Part shown: piece after piece, positions 1 to 12,566 of the stretch | Position numbering within the stretch: position 1 is the stretch's first letter | Layout of the letters: every line of letters starts with the position of its first letter | Source: Zhengitettix transpicula | Lineage: Eukaryota > Arthropoda > Insecta > Orthoptera > Tetrigidae | DNA length: 64,000 bases | Assembly (NCBI GenBank): GCA_037074705.1 | Contig: CM073591.1 | Coordinates: 96,214,532 to 96,278,531 of the forward strand | Reading direction: 5' to 3' | Program-made: the position numbers and the translations under genes | The notes under the pieces: model-generated | What the model was told of the DNA's origin: nothing | Database searches by the model: none | Seen by the model: the letters and a program-made list of their open reading frames with translations, nothing else

Positions 1-1170
1 AATACAAAAAGATATTATAAAATGATAAATAAACTTTTATAATATATTTTAGACATCATAATTAATTAGTTAAACAAATATTTAAAATTTATATACGATG
101 CTAAAAAGGAGGAAAATCTAGGCGAATGACAACTTTTTTGTATTCCGCTCACCTTAAAGATAGTACTGTCTGTAAACTTGTTCCAATGATAATGATTGTG
201 TGTCACGTATAAGCAATTTTAACAAATCTTGTAGAATTGATTTGAGTCCAGAAATGAAATTACTTTTATTAATTGTAGGAAAAATTTTCAGAATGTGCTT
301 AAAATTTTTAAATCCTAAGTAAAAGTTTTATTTTATGTAATCGTTATTTCGCACGCCTGAAATATTTAGGATCAAACATGCAGAGATATTTTATAAGGAA
401 ATAGTAGTTTATTACACTATGACTGTAAAATAAATTTCAATATTTAATGCTATTTAAACTCACCGGACGTCTAACTTACATAAACTATAGAATAATAAAA
501 ATATGAGCAGTATTCTGATTACTGATCTTAATCAGTTGTTTCGAAAAGAAGCATATTTCGAAGGCATCAACATCCCAGATAAATTGTTCGGAAGTAGTAT
601 CATGCGCTGTTAACTACCCAAAAGGTTAATACTCGTTTAAAAATATTCTCAAATTTAAAACTTTGAAATGATGAAATTAAATCTAAAAAATTAAATATTA
701 TTGGTTGGATTAAGATTTATCATTACAAAATTTCACTTCCTTTAAAAGAGAATCAAATGTAATATTTACGATACACATGAGGAAAGCTGCAAATAAAAAT
801 ACTTGTATGAAAAAATAAATTGCGCCGGAGCAGTGAAAATTAAACCTTTGAAGTTTTCATCTCATATATTACGCCGGATTATTTCATTATTTTGTACCAG
901 CCGATGTTATGAAATTATTTTTAAATATTTTTTGTGAATGCTACAATATAATCCAAACATAAATTCGTAATAAGTAAAAAAGGAATAGACAATACATCAA
1001 AGTACTGGGTGCCTTTGCATGTGTTTAATAATTGTCACGCGTAAAAATTGTATAATTTATAACATATATAATATCCAATATTAATGAATAGCATATTTGT
1101 AAAATGAAGACTGCTAATGGCATAACAAAAAAAAATTATAAATACATATAATTAGCGAATAACTGTCAAT
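1..1170. other. AT-rich stretch, nothing recognised
   Basis: Very AT-rich with many short A and T runs and no open frame of note on either strand. I see no repeat shared with the rest of the window and no RNA-like fold. Confidence 0.6.
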
Positions 1171-2194
1171 AACTATGATAAAAACTATCGTTATACAGAC
1201 AAACTTAAAAATGAAAATTAATCGAATTAAATTGAATTTAAAAATGCCAGACCTTTCAACGTGGATTAGCGTCTTTTTCTAACTTAAGAGTAAGAAACTA
1301 AAATCAAATATAAAAATTAAGAGACAAATAACTTAAACAAAACATCAATAATTTGTTGAGACTTTCGGAATCATGCTTTTAAAAGTTAAGGTTTAATTGG
1401 TTCCACAAACTAATCTTTTCAGGATGTGTTCAAAATTTTTTATCTGACCTTCCTGTTACACATAAGTGTGGTATTGTTTGGAATAATTTTTAAAACCTCA
1501 ACTAAGTCAAAAATGTTTTACTGGCCAACCTCTATCCTATTGAATTTATTTATAAGTAAATAAACATTAATTACCTAAAATTAATTTAGAATTTTACGAA
1601 ACAATTATTTTATTATGTTATGTTTCTGTGGTATGGAATAATTTCATCTAATACAATTGTTTAAAATCTACCATTTTCTGTAATTTTTAAGTCTAAGTCT
1701 TCTTTTTCTGGTCTCAGCAAAGGACACAAAGATTCTATTAATACATTTTCCACTATAAATGTTGTATATAAAATAAAAAGTTGAATTTGTGACCAAACAA
1801 AATCAATTTGAAATACTGGGATTAAAGAATGTTATCTTGTAAGAAACTATCACCTAATATTGTATTAAATATAATCAGGGTTTTATTTCGACAACACCTC
1901 AATTTTAGACAGAGAACAACATTTTTGGATTAATTCCTGAGATACTGTAGAATAAAAATCATACAAATACTGTTAAAATTATCACTGAAGTTATTTGGTG
2001 TTTTGTTTTAAGTCCTATGGCTCTTAATTTTTATATTTAATTTTAGTTCCTTGTTAAATTTCCAGTTTTAAGATATTCGCCGTTAGAGAAGTCTCTAATC
2101 CACGTCGAAACGTTCGACAGTATTAAATTCTAGTTTAGTTAGATTAAGTTTCTTTTTTTAAGTTTGTCTCTGTAAAGGTAGTTTTTATCATTAT
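1171..2194. repeat. Long imperfect inverted repeat (foldback structure)
   Basis: The left arm (about 1171-1345) reappears as its reverse complement in the right arm (about 1995-2194). Shared blocks include AAAATCAAATATAAAAATTA in the left arm against its complement near 2030, the block around AATCCACGT, and AGTTTGTCT with its complement AGACAAACT. Arms are interrupted by small indels; the ~650-bp spacer is AT-rich and noncoding. The right arm contains CGAAACGTTCG, resembling the GAAACGT motif at the Penelope-type ends elsewhere in this window. A decayed Penelope-type or other foldback element is therefore likely, but no protein remnant identifies it. Confidence 0.6.
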
Positions 2195-2349
2195 TATTTA
2201 AAACAGGCATCAATTTTTTTGTTAATTGTCAATAACGTCAATTATTGAATAAATAATCTTTGAACGTCAATTATTTTTTTAATGGTCAATACCGTCAATA
2301 GAAAATCAAAGAGGTCAGTACAAGAAAATATTCATGTAATGAAGTACAA

Positions 2350-2925
2350 TTTTTTGGGGGGGCAACAGGCTACATGAGGGTAATCCACGTTGGGCAACTC
2401 CCCTTTAATAGCATAGGAAGGGATTTGAAAGGGGGGATGCGGAAGGGTAGAGGAAGGTAGCCAAGGGTTAACTAGGGCCCCCGGACTGTATTTTAAGGAA
2501 CCTACCCGGCATTCGCCTAAAGAAATGCAGGGTAAACCCTAGAAAAACCTGCATCAGGTAGGTCGGCATTGGGTACTTGTTCCACGCCCTTCCGATAGCG
2601 GAAGAGGAGTTAGCTGTGGGGACGCAGCATCCCCTTCTCCGTGTCTCGACCAGTTTAGTAGGCATCTGGCCGACTGTTCCAATGAGAATAACGGACAGCG
2701 CTTACCGTATGGCCAAGGTCTGCGACCCTGGAACATACACCTCTCAGAACAGGCCGAGGTGCCTCGGCTTGTTAGAACCTTAGTTCAATAACGGAGAGGA
2801 AAAGGCATCCCCAAAGGTAGCGCCTTCGTATATCTCCTACAAGGATGTGCCTGCGAGAGAACATCCCTCGCAGGTTACTTGCGAGAGAATCCTCTCGCAG
2901 GCTTTTATACTGGGTACTTGTCCCC
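2350..2925 (-). mobile_element. Family A short retroelement, full-length copy 1
   Basis: On the minus strand this ~576-bp element runs from a GGGGACAAGTACCC-type head, through two palindromic modules (2850-2874 and 2878-2901), into a GC-richer body and an A-rich 3' tail (T run at 2350-2355 on the plus strand). It is flanked by a perfect 12-bp duplication, AATGAAGTACAA, at 2338-2349 and 2926-2937. A-tail plus target duplication is the signature of target-primed retrotransposition. No reverse transcriptase is encoded, so it is a SINE or a non-autonomous LINE derivative. I see no convincing tRNA A/B boxes and do not recognise the family. Open frames of 60-68 codons inside it occur on both strands and look incidental. 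Confidence 0.85.
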
Positions 2926-2937
2926 AATGAAGTACAA

Positions 2938-3845
2938 AATGGAGCTAGAATGTAAGAGGAACCTATATCATTGACCCACGAATAATAAACGTGGACTTCG
3001 AAATTTCTTAAAATTCGTATTCATAAAGACGAGAACGAGTTAATGTAGTGAAGAGTAGGAGTGATCGTATGAGAAATTGCGTTGTGAGATGTGTGGTTAA
3101 TTATGTAGGTGATCGCTAAGGAAATTTAAATCGAATAGAAGGTTACTGAAGAGAATGTGGCTGAAGTAGAAAGTGATTCGCTAACCGAAGCTAACAATAA
3201 GCGTATCGTTTAACAGAACAAACGATTAATAAATATTGTCTTTGAAATTCGTTGTGATTTGATGGAATAAAGCCAAACCATGTAAACATAAATTAAAAAC
3301 TACGCCATGAACATTGTAGCTGAAAATCTAAAAATTTCATAAAACGTAGTAATTTGTGTGTTTTATAACATACAAGCCGCTTTCTGTGTAGGACGAAAGG
3401 GAGACCTGCGCTGTAGCAACTGCAATGATCTTGGAGGTTGTATTGCAGAGTAGTATATTCTACTACTTCAAATTTTCTGATCCGTTAAGCAGGGAACTTC
3501 AGTGACAAAAACGTTACCACTGAGTAGAGTGGTACAGCATGTGATAGTGGGAAGTTACAAATGGTTGGTATCTTTGCTTCTAAGGGTGAAACTCTTGCAA
3601 ATAGAACAGTCGAAGGCAAGAAAACACTTTAGGTCGAAAACACATTTAACAAAATTAAGTAGGGCTCCGTAAAAACTGAGACGTTGGAGAAAATAAAGTT
3701 TGTTTCACTGAATCTGAAATAACATTAAGAACTTTATTTAAATATCAGTAATAATTTTCTGTTATTATAACACAGAAGTAAATCAAACCATCAGGGAGAT
3801 CAATTTTTATAATGCAGAAAACTAGTAGCATATTAAAGAAAAGCC
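2938..3845. other. Intergenic stretch, nothing recognised
   Basis: Mixed AT-rich sequence. A less AT-rich patch at about 3375-3620 has no open frame or repeat that I can link to a known family. Confidence 0.5.
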
Positions 3846-4336
3846 TTTTTTTTTTTTTTTTTAGGGCAACAGGCTACATGAGGGTGATCCACATTGGGCA
3901 ACTCCCCTTTAATAGCATAGGAAGGGATTTGAAAGGGGGGATGCGGAAGGGTAGAGGAAGGTAGCCAAGGGTTAACTAGGGCCCCCGGGCTATATTTTAA
4001 GGATCCTACCCGGCATTCGCCCAAAGGAATGCAGGGAAAACCTTAGAAAAACCTGCATCGGGTAGGTCGGGCATTTGGTACTTGTCCCACGCCCTTCCGA
4101 TGACGGGAGAGGAGTTTGCTGTGGGGACGCAGCTTACCCCTCGCCATGCCTTGGCCTGTTTAGGAGGCAGCTGGCCGACTATTCCAATAGGAATAGCGGA
4201 CAACTCTTGCCGTATGCCCAAGGTCTGTGACCCCGGAACATACACCTCTCAAAACAGACCAAGGTGCCTCGGCATGTGGGAACCTTAGTTCAAAAAAACC
4301 AGAGAGATGTGAGAGCATCCCCAAAGGTAGCCCCCG
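3846..4336 (-). mobile_element. Family A copy 2, head variant
   Basis: Minus-strand copy with a 17-nt T run at its left edge (the A-tail). The body is nearly complete and closely matches copy 1. The head differs: where most copies read CCTTTTCCTCTCCG before GAACTAAGG, this one has a CACATCTCTCTGG-type segment, also found in the copy at 7860. It ends soon after the block corresponding to CTACCTTTGGGG, with no palindromic module. I could not identify a target duplication. Confidence 0.85.
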
Positions 4337-5747
4337 CCAGCCAAAATAACACACGTAAATAAGGAATTATATGTAACTGAGAACTGTGAGAATATTCTCA
4401 GCCAGGAGCAAAAAAGAAGTCAGGTCGCAATTTCCAACACGGTTTAATTTCTGTTAGTGTGACGATATAAAACCTATGGCTATACTTTTAGATTTTTTCA
4501 ACATTTAAATATTTCTAACTTTACAATATTTAATAATAAGTCAATATTATTCTTTACTTGAGGGGTAATTTAGACATTACTAATGCGCTTCAATTAAACG
4601 TCGGTTTATAAATTAAAACTTATTGACATATGCCATAATATAAATTATAGATGGTTTAACATTTATTTATATTAATTAAATATAAGGGTAAATATATATT
4701 TAGTTATTTCATGTTTGGACTTTATTTATTTATCAACTGTTTGACTTTATTGTAAATATGAATTACTAGATTTTTTCTTCAGAGTAATATACTTAGGTTG
4801 AGTGTATATTTCATTCTGGAATTTACATTATGAATAAATAAATAAATAAGTTATTTAGTACAAACAGCAATAATCATTTAATATATTGACATGAGAGATG
4901 GATAGAGCCCCATTTTCATGTTTTCGGTTGACATTGATTTAATATTATACCAACCATAATTAAAAGAAACTTTTACTACTTTTGCTTTCATTCAATGAAC
5001 TATAATAAACTATATGGAAATAATCAAATTAGTAATATATAATTCAATTATTTTTCACTGTCGTAAATTTTTACGTATAATAAAATGACTGCCAGACACA
5101 CTTATGAAGTTAGGTTATTTATTCAGCAATATTTCAATACTCATTTAATAATTATGTAAAATAACACTGCTAATGAAATTAAAATATAAATTTTTACAAC
5201 CTTTAATAAGCATAAATGGAAAATTACAATTTGCATAGGCTGAATTACACAAAAAAGTTTTGTCCAGAGATCAGGAAATTCCTCGGATATAGAAATAATT
5301 ATTTACGAAACTTTTGAAACTAATTACATATTAAAATTCAATTTATATGTTAATTTGTGTTTGGTAATAAATCCAGTTAAATCATTGTATATATTTCCGT
5401 TGCTACTGGACTGTGCTGTGATAGAGTTTCCTCTCCGATATATCATAGAAATAAAATTATAAAAAATCGGTGTCAAAAGTATAATAATTAGTAACGAACA
5501 CACCAAAAATAAGTGCACTCAGCGTTTCTGGTTTCGCACAAAATAGGTGACAGACTAAAAAGTAAAGTAAAAGCTTAAAGCGGCGTGTCGTTCTTCCGGC
5601 TATTCATTTACTTGAAATACTTTATGTAAGAAACAAATATTGTAGAAACGTTCTTTAATTAATATTTAAACTAAATTTTATTAACGAATATGTAGGCCAT
5701 TAATAAGTCGTCAATAACTTAGAAAATGATTCCACTGTGATCAATAC
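4337..5747. other. AT-rich stretch, nothing recognised
   Basis: Strongly AT-rich with short simple runs (AATA/AAATA near 4830-4850). The only sizeable open frames are low-complexity and lack any family motif. Confidence 0.55.
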
Positions 5748-5749
5748 TG

Positions 5750-6592
5750 TGCCCCATATCAAACACCTAGGTATCACTATCGACAGCAATTGACTGGCCA
5801 CACTTCGAGAAGGCGGCGGACCAAGCAGCGAAGATGACCACGGCCACGCTTGATGGCCAACACAAACGGCCCGAAACAGTGTAAACGACGATTACGCATG
5901 GCGACTACCCATTCGGTTCTTCTGTACGGAGCTGAAATATGGGCACAAGCTCTGAGGAAGAAGAAGTATAGAAAGCGGATGGCAGCTGTGCAACGAAGAG
6001 GAGCCCTGAGGATCACGTGCGCTTATCGCACAGTATCCAATGCTGCCGTATTCGTGATAGCAGGGATAGCGCCCATTGACCTACTAGCCCTCGAGCGACA
6101 GGAGACGTGGCGGAATCAGAAAGCCGTCGGAAGAAAGCTGGCTAAGGAAGAAGCTGAAAAGAAGAAAGTACAGGAGTGGCAGAGAAGGTGGGAACAAGAA
6201 CCAAATGGAAAATGGACCGCGAAGCTGATCCCACGGTTGAAAGATTGGATTGACCGGAAACACCGGGAGGTAAACTATTACCTGACACAATTCCTAAGGG
6301 GCCGCGGGTACTTCCGCAAGTACCTCAATATGATAGGGAAAGTAGACAGCCCGAACTGTATGTATTGTGGAGCCATAGACAACGCGGAGCACACTTTCTT
6401 CGTGTGCGATCGATGACTGCAATAGCTAAATCTATTGGAACTCGAGCTTGACGAAAACGCAGTAACACCGGAGACCATAATCCATACGATGTTGAAGGAT
6501 GTCCACCTCTGGAATGCAGTGGCAGTGTATACTGAAAGGATCCTCAGGATTAAGAAGCGCGATGACGACGAGCTACACCGACAGAAGGAATA
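5750..6592 (+). pseudogene. R1-like LINE, C-terminal part of the reverse transcriptase ORF
   Basis: The longest open piece is 5850-6416 (188 codons), but homology starts earlier in another frame with a VPHIKHLGITIDS-type block at 5750, then a stop and a frameshift. The open piece carries R1-clade hallmarks: HSVLLYGAEIWA near its start, AYRTVSNAAVFVIAG in the middle, then W-rich helices and KHREVNYYLTQFLRGRG. It ends with the zinc knuckle CMYCGAIDNAEHTFFVC (C-x2-C-x7-H-x4-C, residues 170-186). A stop follows two residues later, yet readable homology (TPETIIHTMLKD, LWNAV) continues to about 6592. Endonuclease and catalytic RT domains are absent, so this is a 5'-truncated dead copy. Codon use and GC are richer than in the flanks, as expected for an inserted LINE. 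Confidence 0.85.
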
Positions 6593-7485
6593 ACGAGAAG
6601 CCGTGAGGCAAATTAGAATCGACTCCGTCCTGAAGTAATGTTAACGCGGTCCCGGGGCGGAAATCAAGTCGATTGGAAAAGGGTTTCGAGGTTTTAGTGA
6701 GTAAGAGTCTCACACTATCCCTCTCAGGTGTCCATGAAGGATTTCCACTGTTATCCCTAAAAAAGAGAGAGAGAAGAAAAGTGTGTCGTACGGAAAACAT
6801 TGGAACTTTAAAAATTAATTGTTTCGGAGTTATAACGATTTTTTTCATAAAGTAGTGCACGTTCTCAGTAAAAAAGTGGTCTTGATAAGTTTTGATTTTA
6901 AACATAACTTATTTCCTGTGGAATAAATTTAAACAATCAAAGAGGAAAATACTGGTAAAAAATGTCAGTGGAAGAAAGAGATATGAATTTTATTTAAAAA
7001 AAATACTTGAATCGAAACCTAAATAATTCCTTTGAATATATTTTACGACAGATATTTTTTTACAAATAAGACTGCTTTTATTACAATGATGTATCATTAG
7101 AGAATAATACACATATATAAAAAAAATGCAGGCGTGTAAAGAAAATGGTGCGTTTAACTCATTCTCAGACCATATTCACTTGTTATATTTACTTAAATAT
7201 TAAGTGATAAAAATCGCACAGAAAAACCTTACACCAAATATAAATACAACATAAGAAAATTTATATCACAATAACGTAAACAATATACACTTTTCTTTCT
7301 GTTTCCGTCCAAGTCTTAAGCTATCTGACTAAACCTAGTTTTTCTGAGTATATTCACTGACAACATTCAGAATTTGCATATAATAACTATTAAAAAGTTC
7401 ATTTTCTGTATAATGTTATCCACCTTTGCTTACTCGTAAGATCGTTGTGATTAATACTAATTCTAGGATCTAGTTTGTTCTTTCA
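6593..7485. other. LINE 3' flank and AT-rich sequence
   Basis: About 6593-6780 is probably the 3' UTR of the R1-like element (GC-richer, ending in an A/GA-rich run near 6760-6780). I cannot place its exact end. Beyond it lies AT-rich sequence with nothing recognised. Confidence 0.4.
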
Positions 7486-7770
7486 GTGGGAAATCTCGCA
7501 ATACTAATGTTAACTGAATCAATCGTCTACCGTAAACCTAAATTCAAATATACCCATACGACTTCTAACTTCACAATTTCCCACCATACCATTACCGCAC
7601 AATGTCGATTCATTAATTTTCAAAGCTTATACCGAAAACTGACGATTAAATTAATTTACCCGCTCGAAAACAATACAAAAGAAATATGCGACAGTCATCT
7701 CATCAAACTCAAATACGTTAAAAATAATGTTAAAGTATGCGGCCATCACTTCTTCATAAAAATAATTTAA
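7486..7770 (+). pseudogene. Possible Penelope-type reverse transcriptase fragment
   Basis: This 94-codon frame contains SIVYRKPKFKYTHTTSN followed, after a gap, by FQSLYRKLTIKLIYPL. That order resembles the block after the catalytic motif in Penelope-like reverse transcriptases, where a YRKPTFT segment precedes a region spelling roughly 'HK.A.F.SL..RL...PL'. The catalytic YxDD motif is not visible upstream and the frame ends without the usual downstream blocks. The codons are strongly A/T-ending, and an accidental open frame in AT-rich DNA remains possible. This is the weakest coding call in the window. Confidence 0.3.
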
Positions 7771-7859
7771 GAACCTCCATCCCAAATCTCACATTGAAGA
7801 GGGCGTGTGGCCTTATAACGAAACAGGACTCAAGTCCTTGTATGACAATGTTTCTTTTG

Positions 7860-8302
7860 TTTTTTTTAGGTTAACAGGCTACATGAGGGTAATCCACATG
7901 GTGGAAACGCCCCTTTAACAGCATAAGAAGGGATTTGAAAGGGGGTATACGGAAGGATAGAGGAAGGTAGCCAAGGGTTAACTAGGGCCCCCGGGCTATG
8001 GTTTAAGGATCCTACCCAGCAATTCGCCTAAAAGTGATGCAGGGAAAACCCTAGAAAAACCTGCATCAGATAGAGCGGGCATTTGGTACTTGTCCCTCGC
8101 CCTTCCGATGGCGGGGTCGCAGCTTTCCCCTCTCCGTGCCTTGACCAGTTTAGGAGGCAGCTGGCCGACTATTCCAATAGGAATAGCGGACAACTCTTAC
8201 CGTATGTCTAAGGTCTGAGACCCCGGTACATACGCCTCTCAAAACAGGCCAAGGTGCCTCGGCATGTTGGAACCTTAGTTCAAAAAACCAGAGAGATGTG
8301 AA
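7860..8302 (-). mobile_element. Family A copy 3, head variant
   Basis: Minus-strand copy: T run at the left edge, then the same 3' region as the other copies. The body has an internal deletion near 8105-8120, where sequence corresponding to the CTCTCCCGCTATCGG block is shortened. The head has the same CACATCTCTCTGG variant as copy 2, and the element stops just beyond it. No target duplication recognised. Confidence 0.85.
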
Positions 8303-10572
8303 GGATATCGTGATCAACTTAAATGGACCTATACGTATTTGTGATTGAAATAAAATTTCTAATTTTTATTTAATATTGCGTTTTGTTTGCCGTATTTGTA
8401 AAATAATGACCATTTATTACTAAAAAAGGTAATAATAAACTTCTGTCTTCCGCAGGACGAAATCCCAAGCAATAAAATAAATCTGTGTACAAGAAGAGCT
8501 GTATTAAAATAATTTAATATAATAATTTCGTTATGATACCCAATCAGAAAAATTGTGCACTCGCCAAAAGAAACGTTCTATCTATATTATAACTGTAAAT
8601 TCCGAAAGTGTACGGTAGAGTGCGTTAACGTTTAATGAAATTAACAAAACAAGTTACTAATTAAATATACATATTGTTTCATTATTCTTCCATAGATATT
8701 CGTACAAATGTTAAAGATGGCTGATAGAGTCCCGAGACACGTTTGCGAAAGGCGAAGGAAAACACGACGGAGAATCAGAGACGCAGGCAACGAATTGTGT
8801 GCTCGTCCATGCCGGATAATCAGTTAAAATAATTCTCTGCGACGTGCAATCTCATTTGAAGCGTTCGGTGCAAAACAGATTCTACAAGTTAATTTCGTTC
8901 TATTAAAAGAGATGCTGAATATTTATCAGCAATAAACGCCGCGCGATTCATATTTATGAAAGTGGAATCGCATCACCGGTGTAGCTCGTCGTGAATAAAA
9001 TTTTTAGCTTCGAATACAAAATTTATCATTCAAAGAATTTCATTTAGTTCGCATCCAATTTTAGGGACGGTGGGAGTACATTCTTCCTAAATTATTAATA
9101 AATTTCGCTGTTTATATTAAACATAGAATATAGAACGCAGTTCTAGATTTTATTCTGCCCTTAGAATTTGGATTCGTTTCACTTATTCGCACAGTTTTAC
9201 AACTATATCAATGTGATAAGGAACCAATTTTCTTCATATATATATATATATTAATAATTCCTTCTTGCCATATTGCTTTACTTTTTATGACTTCTACGAA
9301 GGAGTTTTTAACAACCAGTTGTGCCCAACTTATTTCTCTCACTCGTTAAAGTACATATGAAATATGGAATGAAAGTAGATCAGAAACTTTGAGATGAAAT
9401 GGGCGATAAACAAAGATTTCCCCAACTGGAACTTATGGAATCAAATGGGACGACAATTTAATTGTCCAGAAAATGAATTGAAGTAAGTTTATGAAACAGT
9501 GTATTCAGACTATCGTCAAATTTAATCGTAATTAAATTTTATTTTATTAAAATATTCCTGACAGTTGAGTCAAGTACATTAAAAATAGTCTAAAGATTAA
9601 AACATTTCTATCCCCTAAATTACTGAAGAAATAAGTATGCATAAATTAATATAAAGAATGACCACCTATGTAGGTATTGAAAGGATTTGATAAATTATTA
9701 TATATTGTATTGTCAGCGTAATATTGTTGCCCGGTGATTGTAGGCAACCGTCAGCATTTCGTAAGAATCTGCAGTGTTTCAGACTCTATTATTGTCAGCA
9801 GTGTGTAACATTAAAGGCTTTGAATAAATGTACCTTCTGCGATACGAGCTATGACCGAGATAGGTTAGAATCCGATGGGTGCTGACCCACTTCGGTTAAC
9901 AATAGTAAACGATATAAATGAATACGTTTTGATGGAAAAGTTGTACTGGCTGTCGGTGTACTGATTTATATGATATCACTGTTCGCCGAATTATTTGTAA
10001 ATCAACGGAGGATTGTCTGTGGTGTTATAGGGATTTAATCGCGTATGCTGACTTCAGTTGTACTACGGCCTGTTTAATGAAAATCATTTAAATAAGTTGT
10101 TATCTAAACATAAAAGTTAAAATAACTGGTGAAGTGAAAGATATTGTGATACGAGAAGTGCTCAAATGTCTGGTATGTACAAAAATCCATTGTAAACCTT
10201 GTTTAATATTCCTTTACGTCATATTTTCTGTCAGTAAATTCAATTTAATATTTTGTAATATTTTATAAATTTTGTAAATTCATTGCAGGTTACTGTTAGT
10301 GGCCCGATAAGCGACCCTGAAGGTTTCAAGAATTTTATTAAAGACATGGCATTCATTTATAAAAATTGTGTACAAAAAGTAATTACTTTTAAATAGTAAT
10401 AAACTTTGTGTTAAAATATGATTAGTTACTAATAATTCATTTATCAAATCCGTCAATTGATAATAGTTCCTTTTGATGAATGGTTCAAAGAAGTTCGATT
10501 TCCCTAAATGGTTAACACGTCGTGGGGCTTTGATTTCTGGTAAACAGTATATTACCATATACATTTCTAACA
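8303..10572. other. Intergenic stretch; small GC-richer island near 8.7-8.9 kb
   Basis: Mostly AT-rich with a TA run at 9237-9250. Around 8700-8890 the composition becomes richer in C and G and includes a short arginine-rich reading frame of 39 codons (8709-8828) that I do not recognise. A second, milder island lies at 9720-10060. No splice-site or domain evidence supports a gene. Confidence 0.4.
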
Positions 10573-10605
10573 TAATATATATATAGTTATATATATATAT
10601 ATACT
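10573..10605. repeat. (AT)n microsatellite
   Basis: Interrupted TA repeat that abuts the left end of the LTR-like sequence to its right. Confidence 0.9.
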
Positions 10606-11461
10606 AATTAAGGAGGCCATTAATTGTTTAAATTATAAAGAATTGTTTAGCGACACCGATCTTAAAGAACAACAATAACGGCAAGTTCTTTATCGGCTAT
10701 CTTTGTTGTGAACTGCGCGCATTGTACGGAAGGTCAATTGGTTGCAGTCTGGCGAATCTTGTGGTCGAGAGAGGGAGCGAAAGTCAAGATTACGAACAGC
10801 GTGGTCCAAACTGAGTAATTTCAACTGAGAGACATATATTAATCATTACATTTGTAAATGGACGGAGAGACAAGTTATACAAAAATCTGAAAAGCTGAAA
10901 CAAAAGGTTTAGCGCCCCGTTCAGATACATACATTTACCGCAAAATGCATTGAAAGTTAATACGTCCGACGGACCGGAGTTGCAGATAATCGAGTTCCTG
11001 GAGGAGTAATCCAACCATGTGTTTGTTCAAGTGTAGAGTCTGTGATTAATGGACTTTTTGTGAATTGTGTCCCAAGCTATCAAATCATTAAGTCTAGTAG
11101 CTGAAGGACAGTTGTAAGTACAAACTAAAGTAATTAAATTTTGTAAACGGTAATTAAGGGTATAGTCAGATTTCGTTTCTTTTCATTTAGTTTCTATTTG
11201 TTTGATTTTTTAATTATTTAATTTCTTAATCTTGATTTTTCTTATTTATCAAACCCAGTAAAGACCCTGAGAAGAAGAGTTATTACATTTGATTGTTTGT
11301 ATTTTTCCTTGAATGATACAAATTATAAAATAAAAAAATTGGTTTGTAAATTTTGATTGAATATTGCGTGTCAAAATAGGGCTAATAAATTGTACCCTTA
11401 ATGAATAAATTTGTATTTAATAATTAATCATTTTTTTAAATTATGCTCTTTATTAATCATG

Positions 11462-11464
<3 letters not shown>
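10606..11464 (+). mobile_element. Solo LTR, gypsy-type, plus orientation
   Basis: Sequence of about 860 bp between two (AT)n tracts that ends in CA (11463-11464). Its left part (CATTAATTGTTTAAATTATA) matches the start of the minus-strand LTRs at 11503-12569 and 33092-33945. Shared internal blocks in the same order are an AACAGCGTGGTCC region (about 10797), CAGATTTCGTT (about 11168) and TATCAAACCCAGTAAAGACC (about 11249). The initial TGTAAT seems to have merged into the TA tract. There is no internal retroviral coding region, so this is a solo LTR left by recombination or a decayed fragment. Confidence 0.7.

Positions 11465-11502
<38 letters not shown>
11465..11502. repeat. (AT)n microsatellite between two LTRs
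   Basis: A pure 38-bp AT repeat lying exactly between the CA end of one LTR and the TGTAAT end of the next. Confidence 0.95.
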
Positions 11503-11505
<3 letters not shown>

Positions 11506-12566
11506 AATAATCAATTAGAGGTCGTTAATTAAATAAAAGAATTAATTAAACTTAAAAACAATATTTATTTATTTTGTGGCAATAATTGAAAACAATACAA
11601 TTTAAAATATTAGATCTCAGGGTTTTCACTGGGTTTGATAATGGACACATCACTTATATTTAAAATCTTATTAACAATCACATTTACCTAAACAATACGT
11701 GGACGTCGAAAAGAAAATAACTTGACAATTAAAATAGAACGAAAAGTAAAAAGATTAACTCTGATTAACAATTTAAACTAGAACGAAATCTGACTTCTAT
11801 CTTTTAATTACGTTTACATAAATAATTATGTTGCAAATTGTTACTCACATCTGTCCAGTTGGTTCCAGCGTACCTTTCGTTTTCGAAAATACACTATTGC
11901 GAGATTTTACACTGATTAATAAGATTCACCGATTTTACACTGATTCTAGTCAAAATTTATAGGATGTCAGGAACTCGGATGATCCTACTTTTTTTGTCAG
12001 CTATCTGTTGACTGCTTGCCTTAGGTGAATTCTGCTTGCTTTAGGTGAATTCTGTGGTTTGCAGATTTGCTAGGCTTTACCGCTTTGGACTTAAACTGCA
12101 ATTTTACTATTTCTGGCTGGCTATGGATTTAAAACTGCTTTTTCTTAGCAAGTTTCGATGTAATGCTTTCGTGAATGTTTTACCTTATCATCAACTCACA
12201 ACTTTGTTTAATAGTAATACAATAAACGACGGATAAACTCGGCTCAAGTATCACTTGTTCCGTCCTCCGAAATGTCCAGGTACCAACCAACTCTGTTAAA
12301 TTCGAATCGCCAACTATCAGTTATACATCGACGCTGTCTTTCCGCGAACTCCTCCTCACAATGTTTTTCCGCGAACTGTTCCTCCCAATGTTTTTCCGCG
12401 ACCTCCTCCTCTATTTCACTCGAGTTTTAACGTGCATACGCCATGACCTTCCGACAAAGCAACAGAACTGGCCTACATTGTCGCTATGGAAGCTCCTGCC
12501 ACAATAATAGATTTCTCAAACAATTTTAATTTTTATGTTCAATTAATGTCCCAATTAATTGGCATT

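Noticed and set aside
2577..2783. A 68-codon frame (start MSHALP-like, end LGLWEP-like), antisense to family A, open at the same length in five copies
   Set aside because: Substitutions between copies change many residues, one copy has a frame change, and other frames on both strands are equally open. It looks like a by-product of a GC-richer, stop-poor repeat. A dN/dS test over many genomic copies would settle it.
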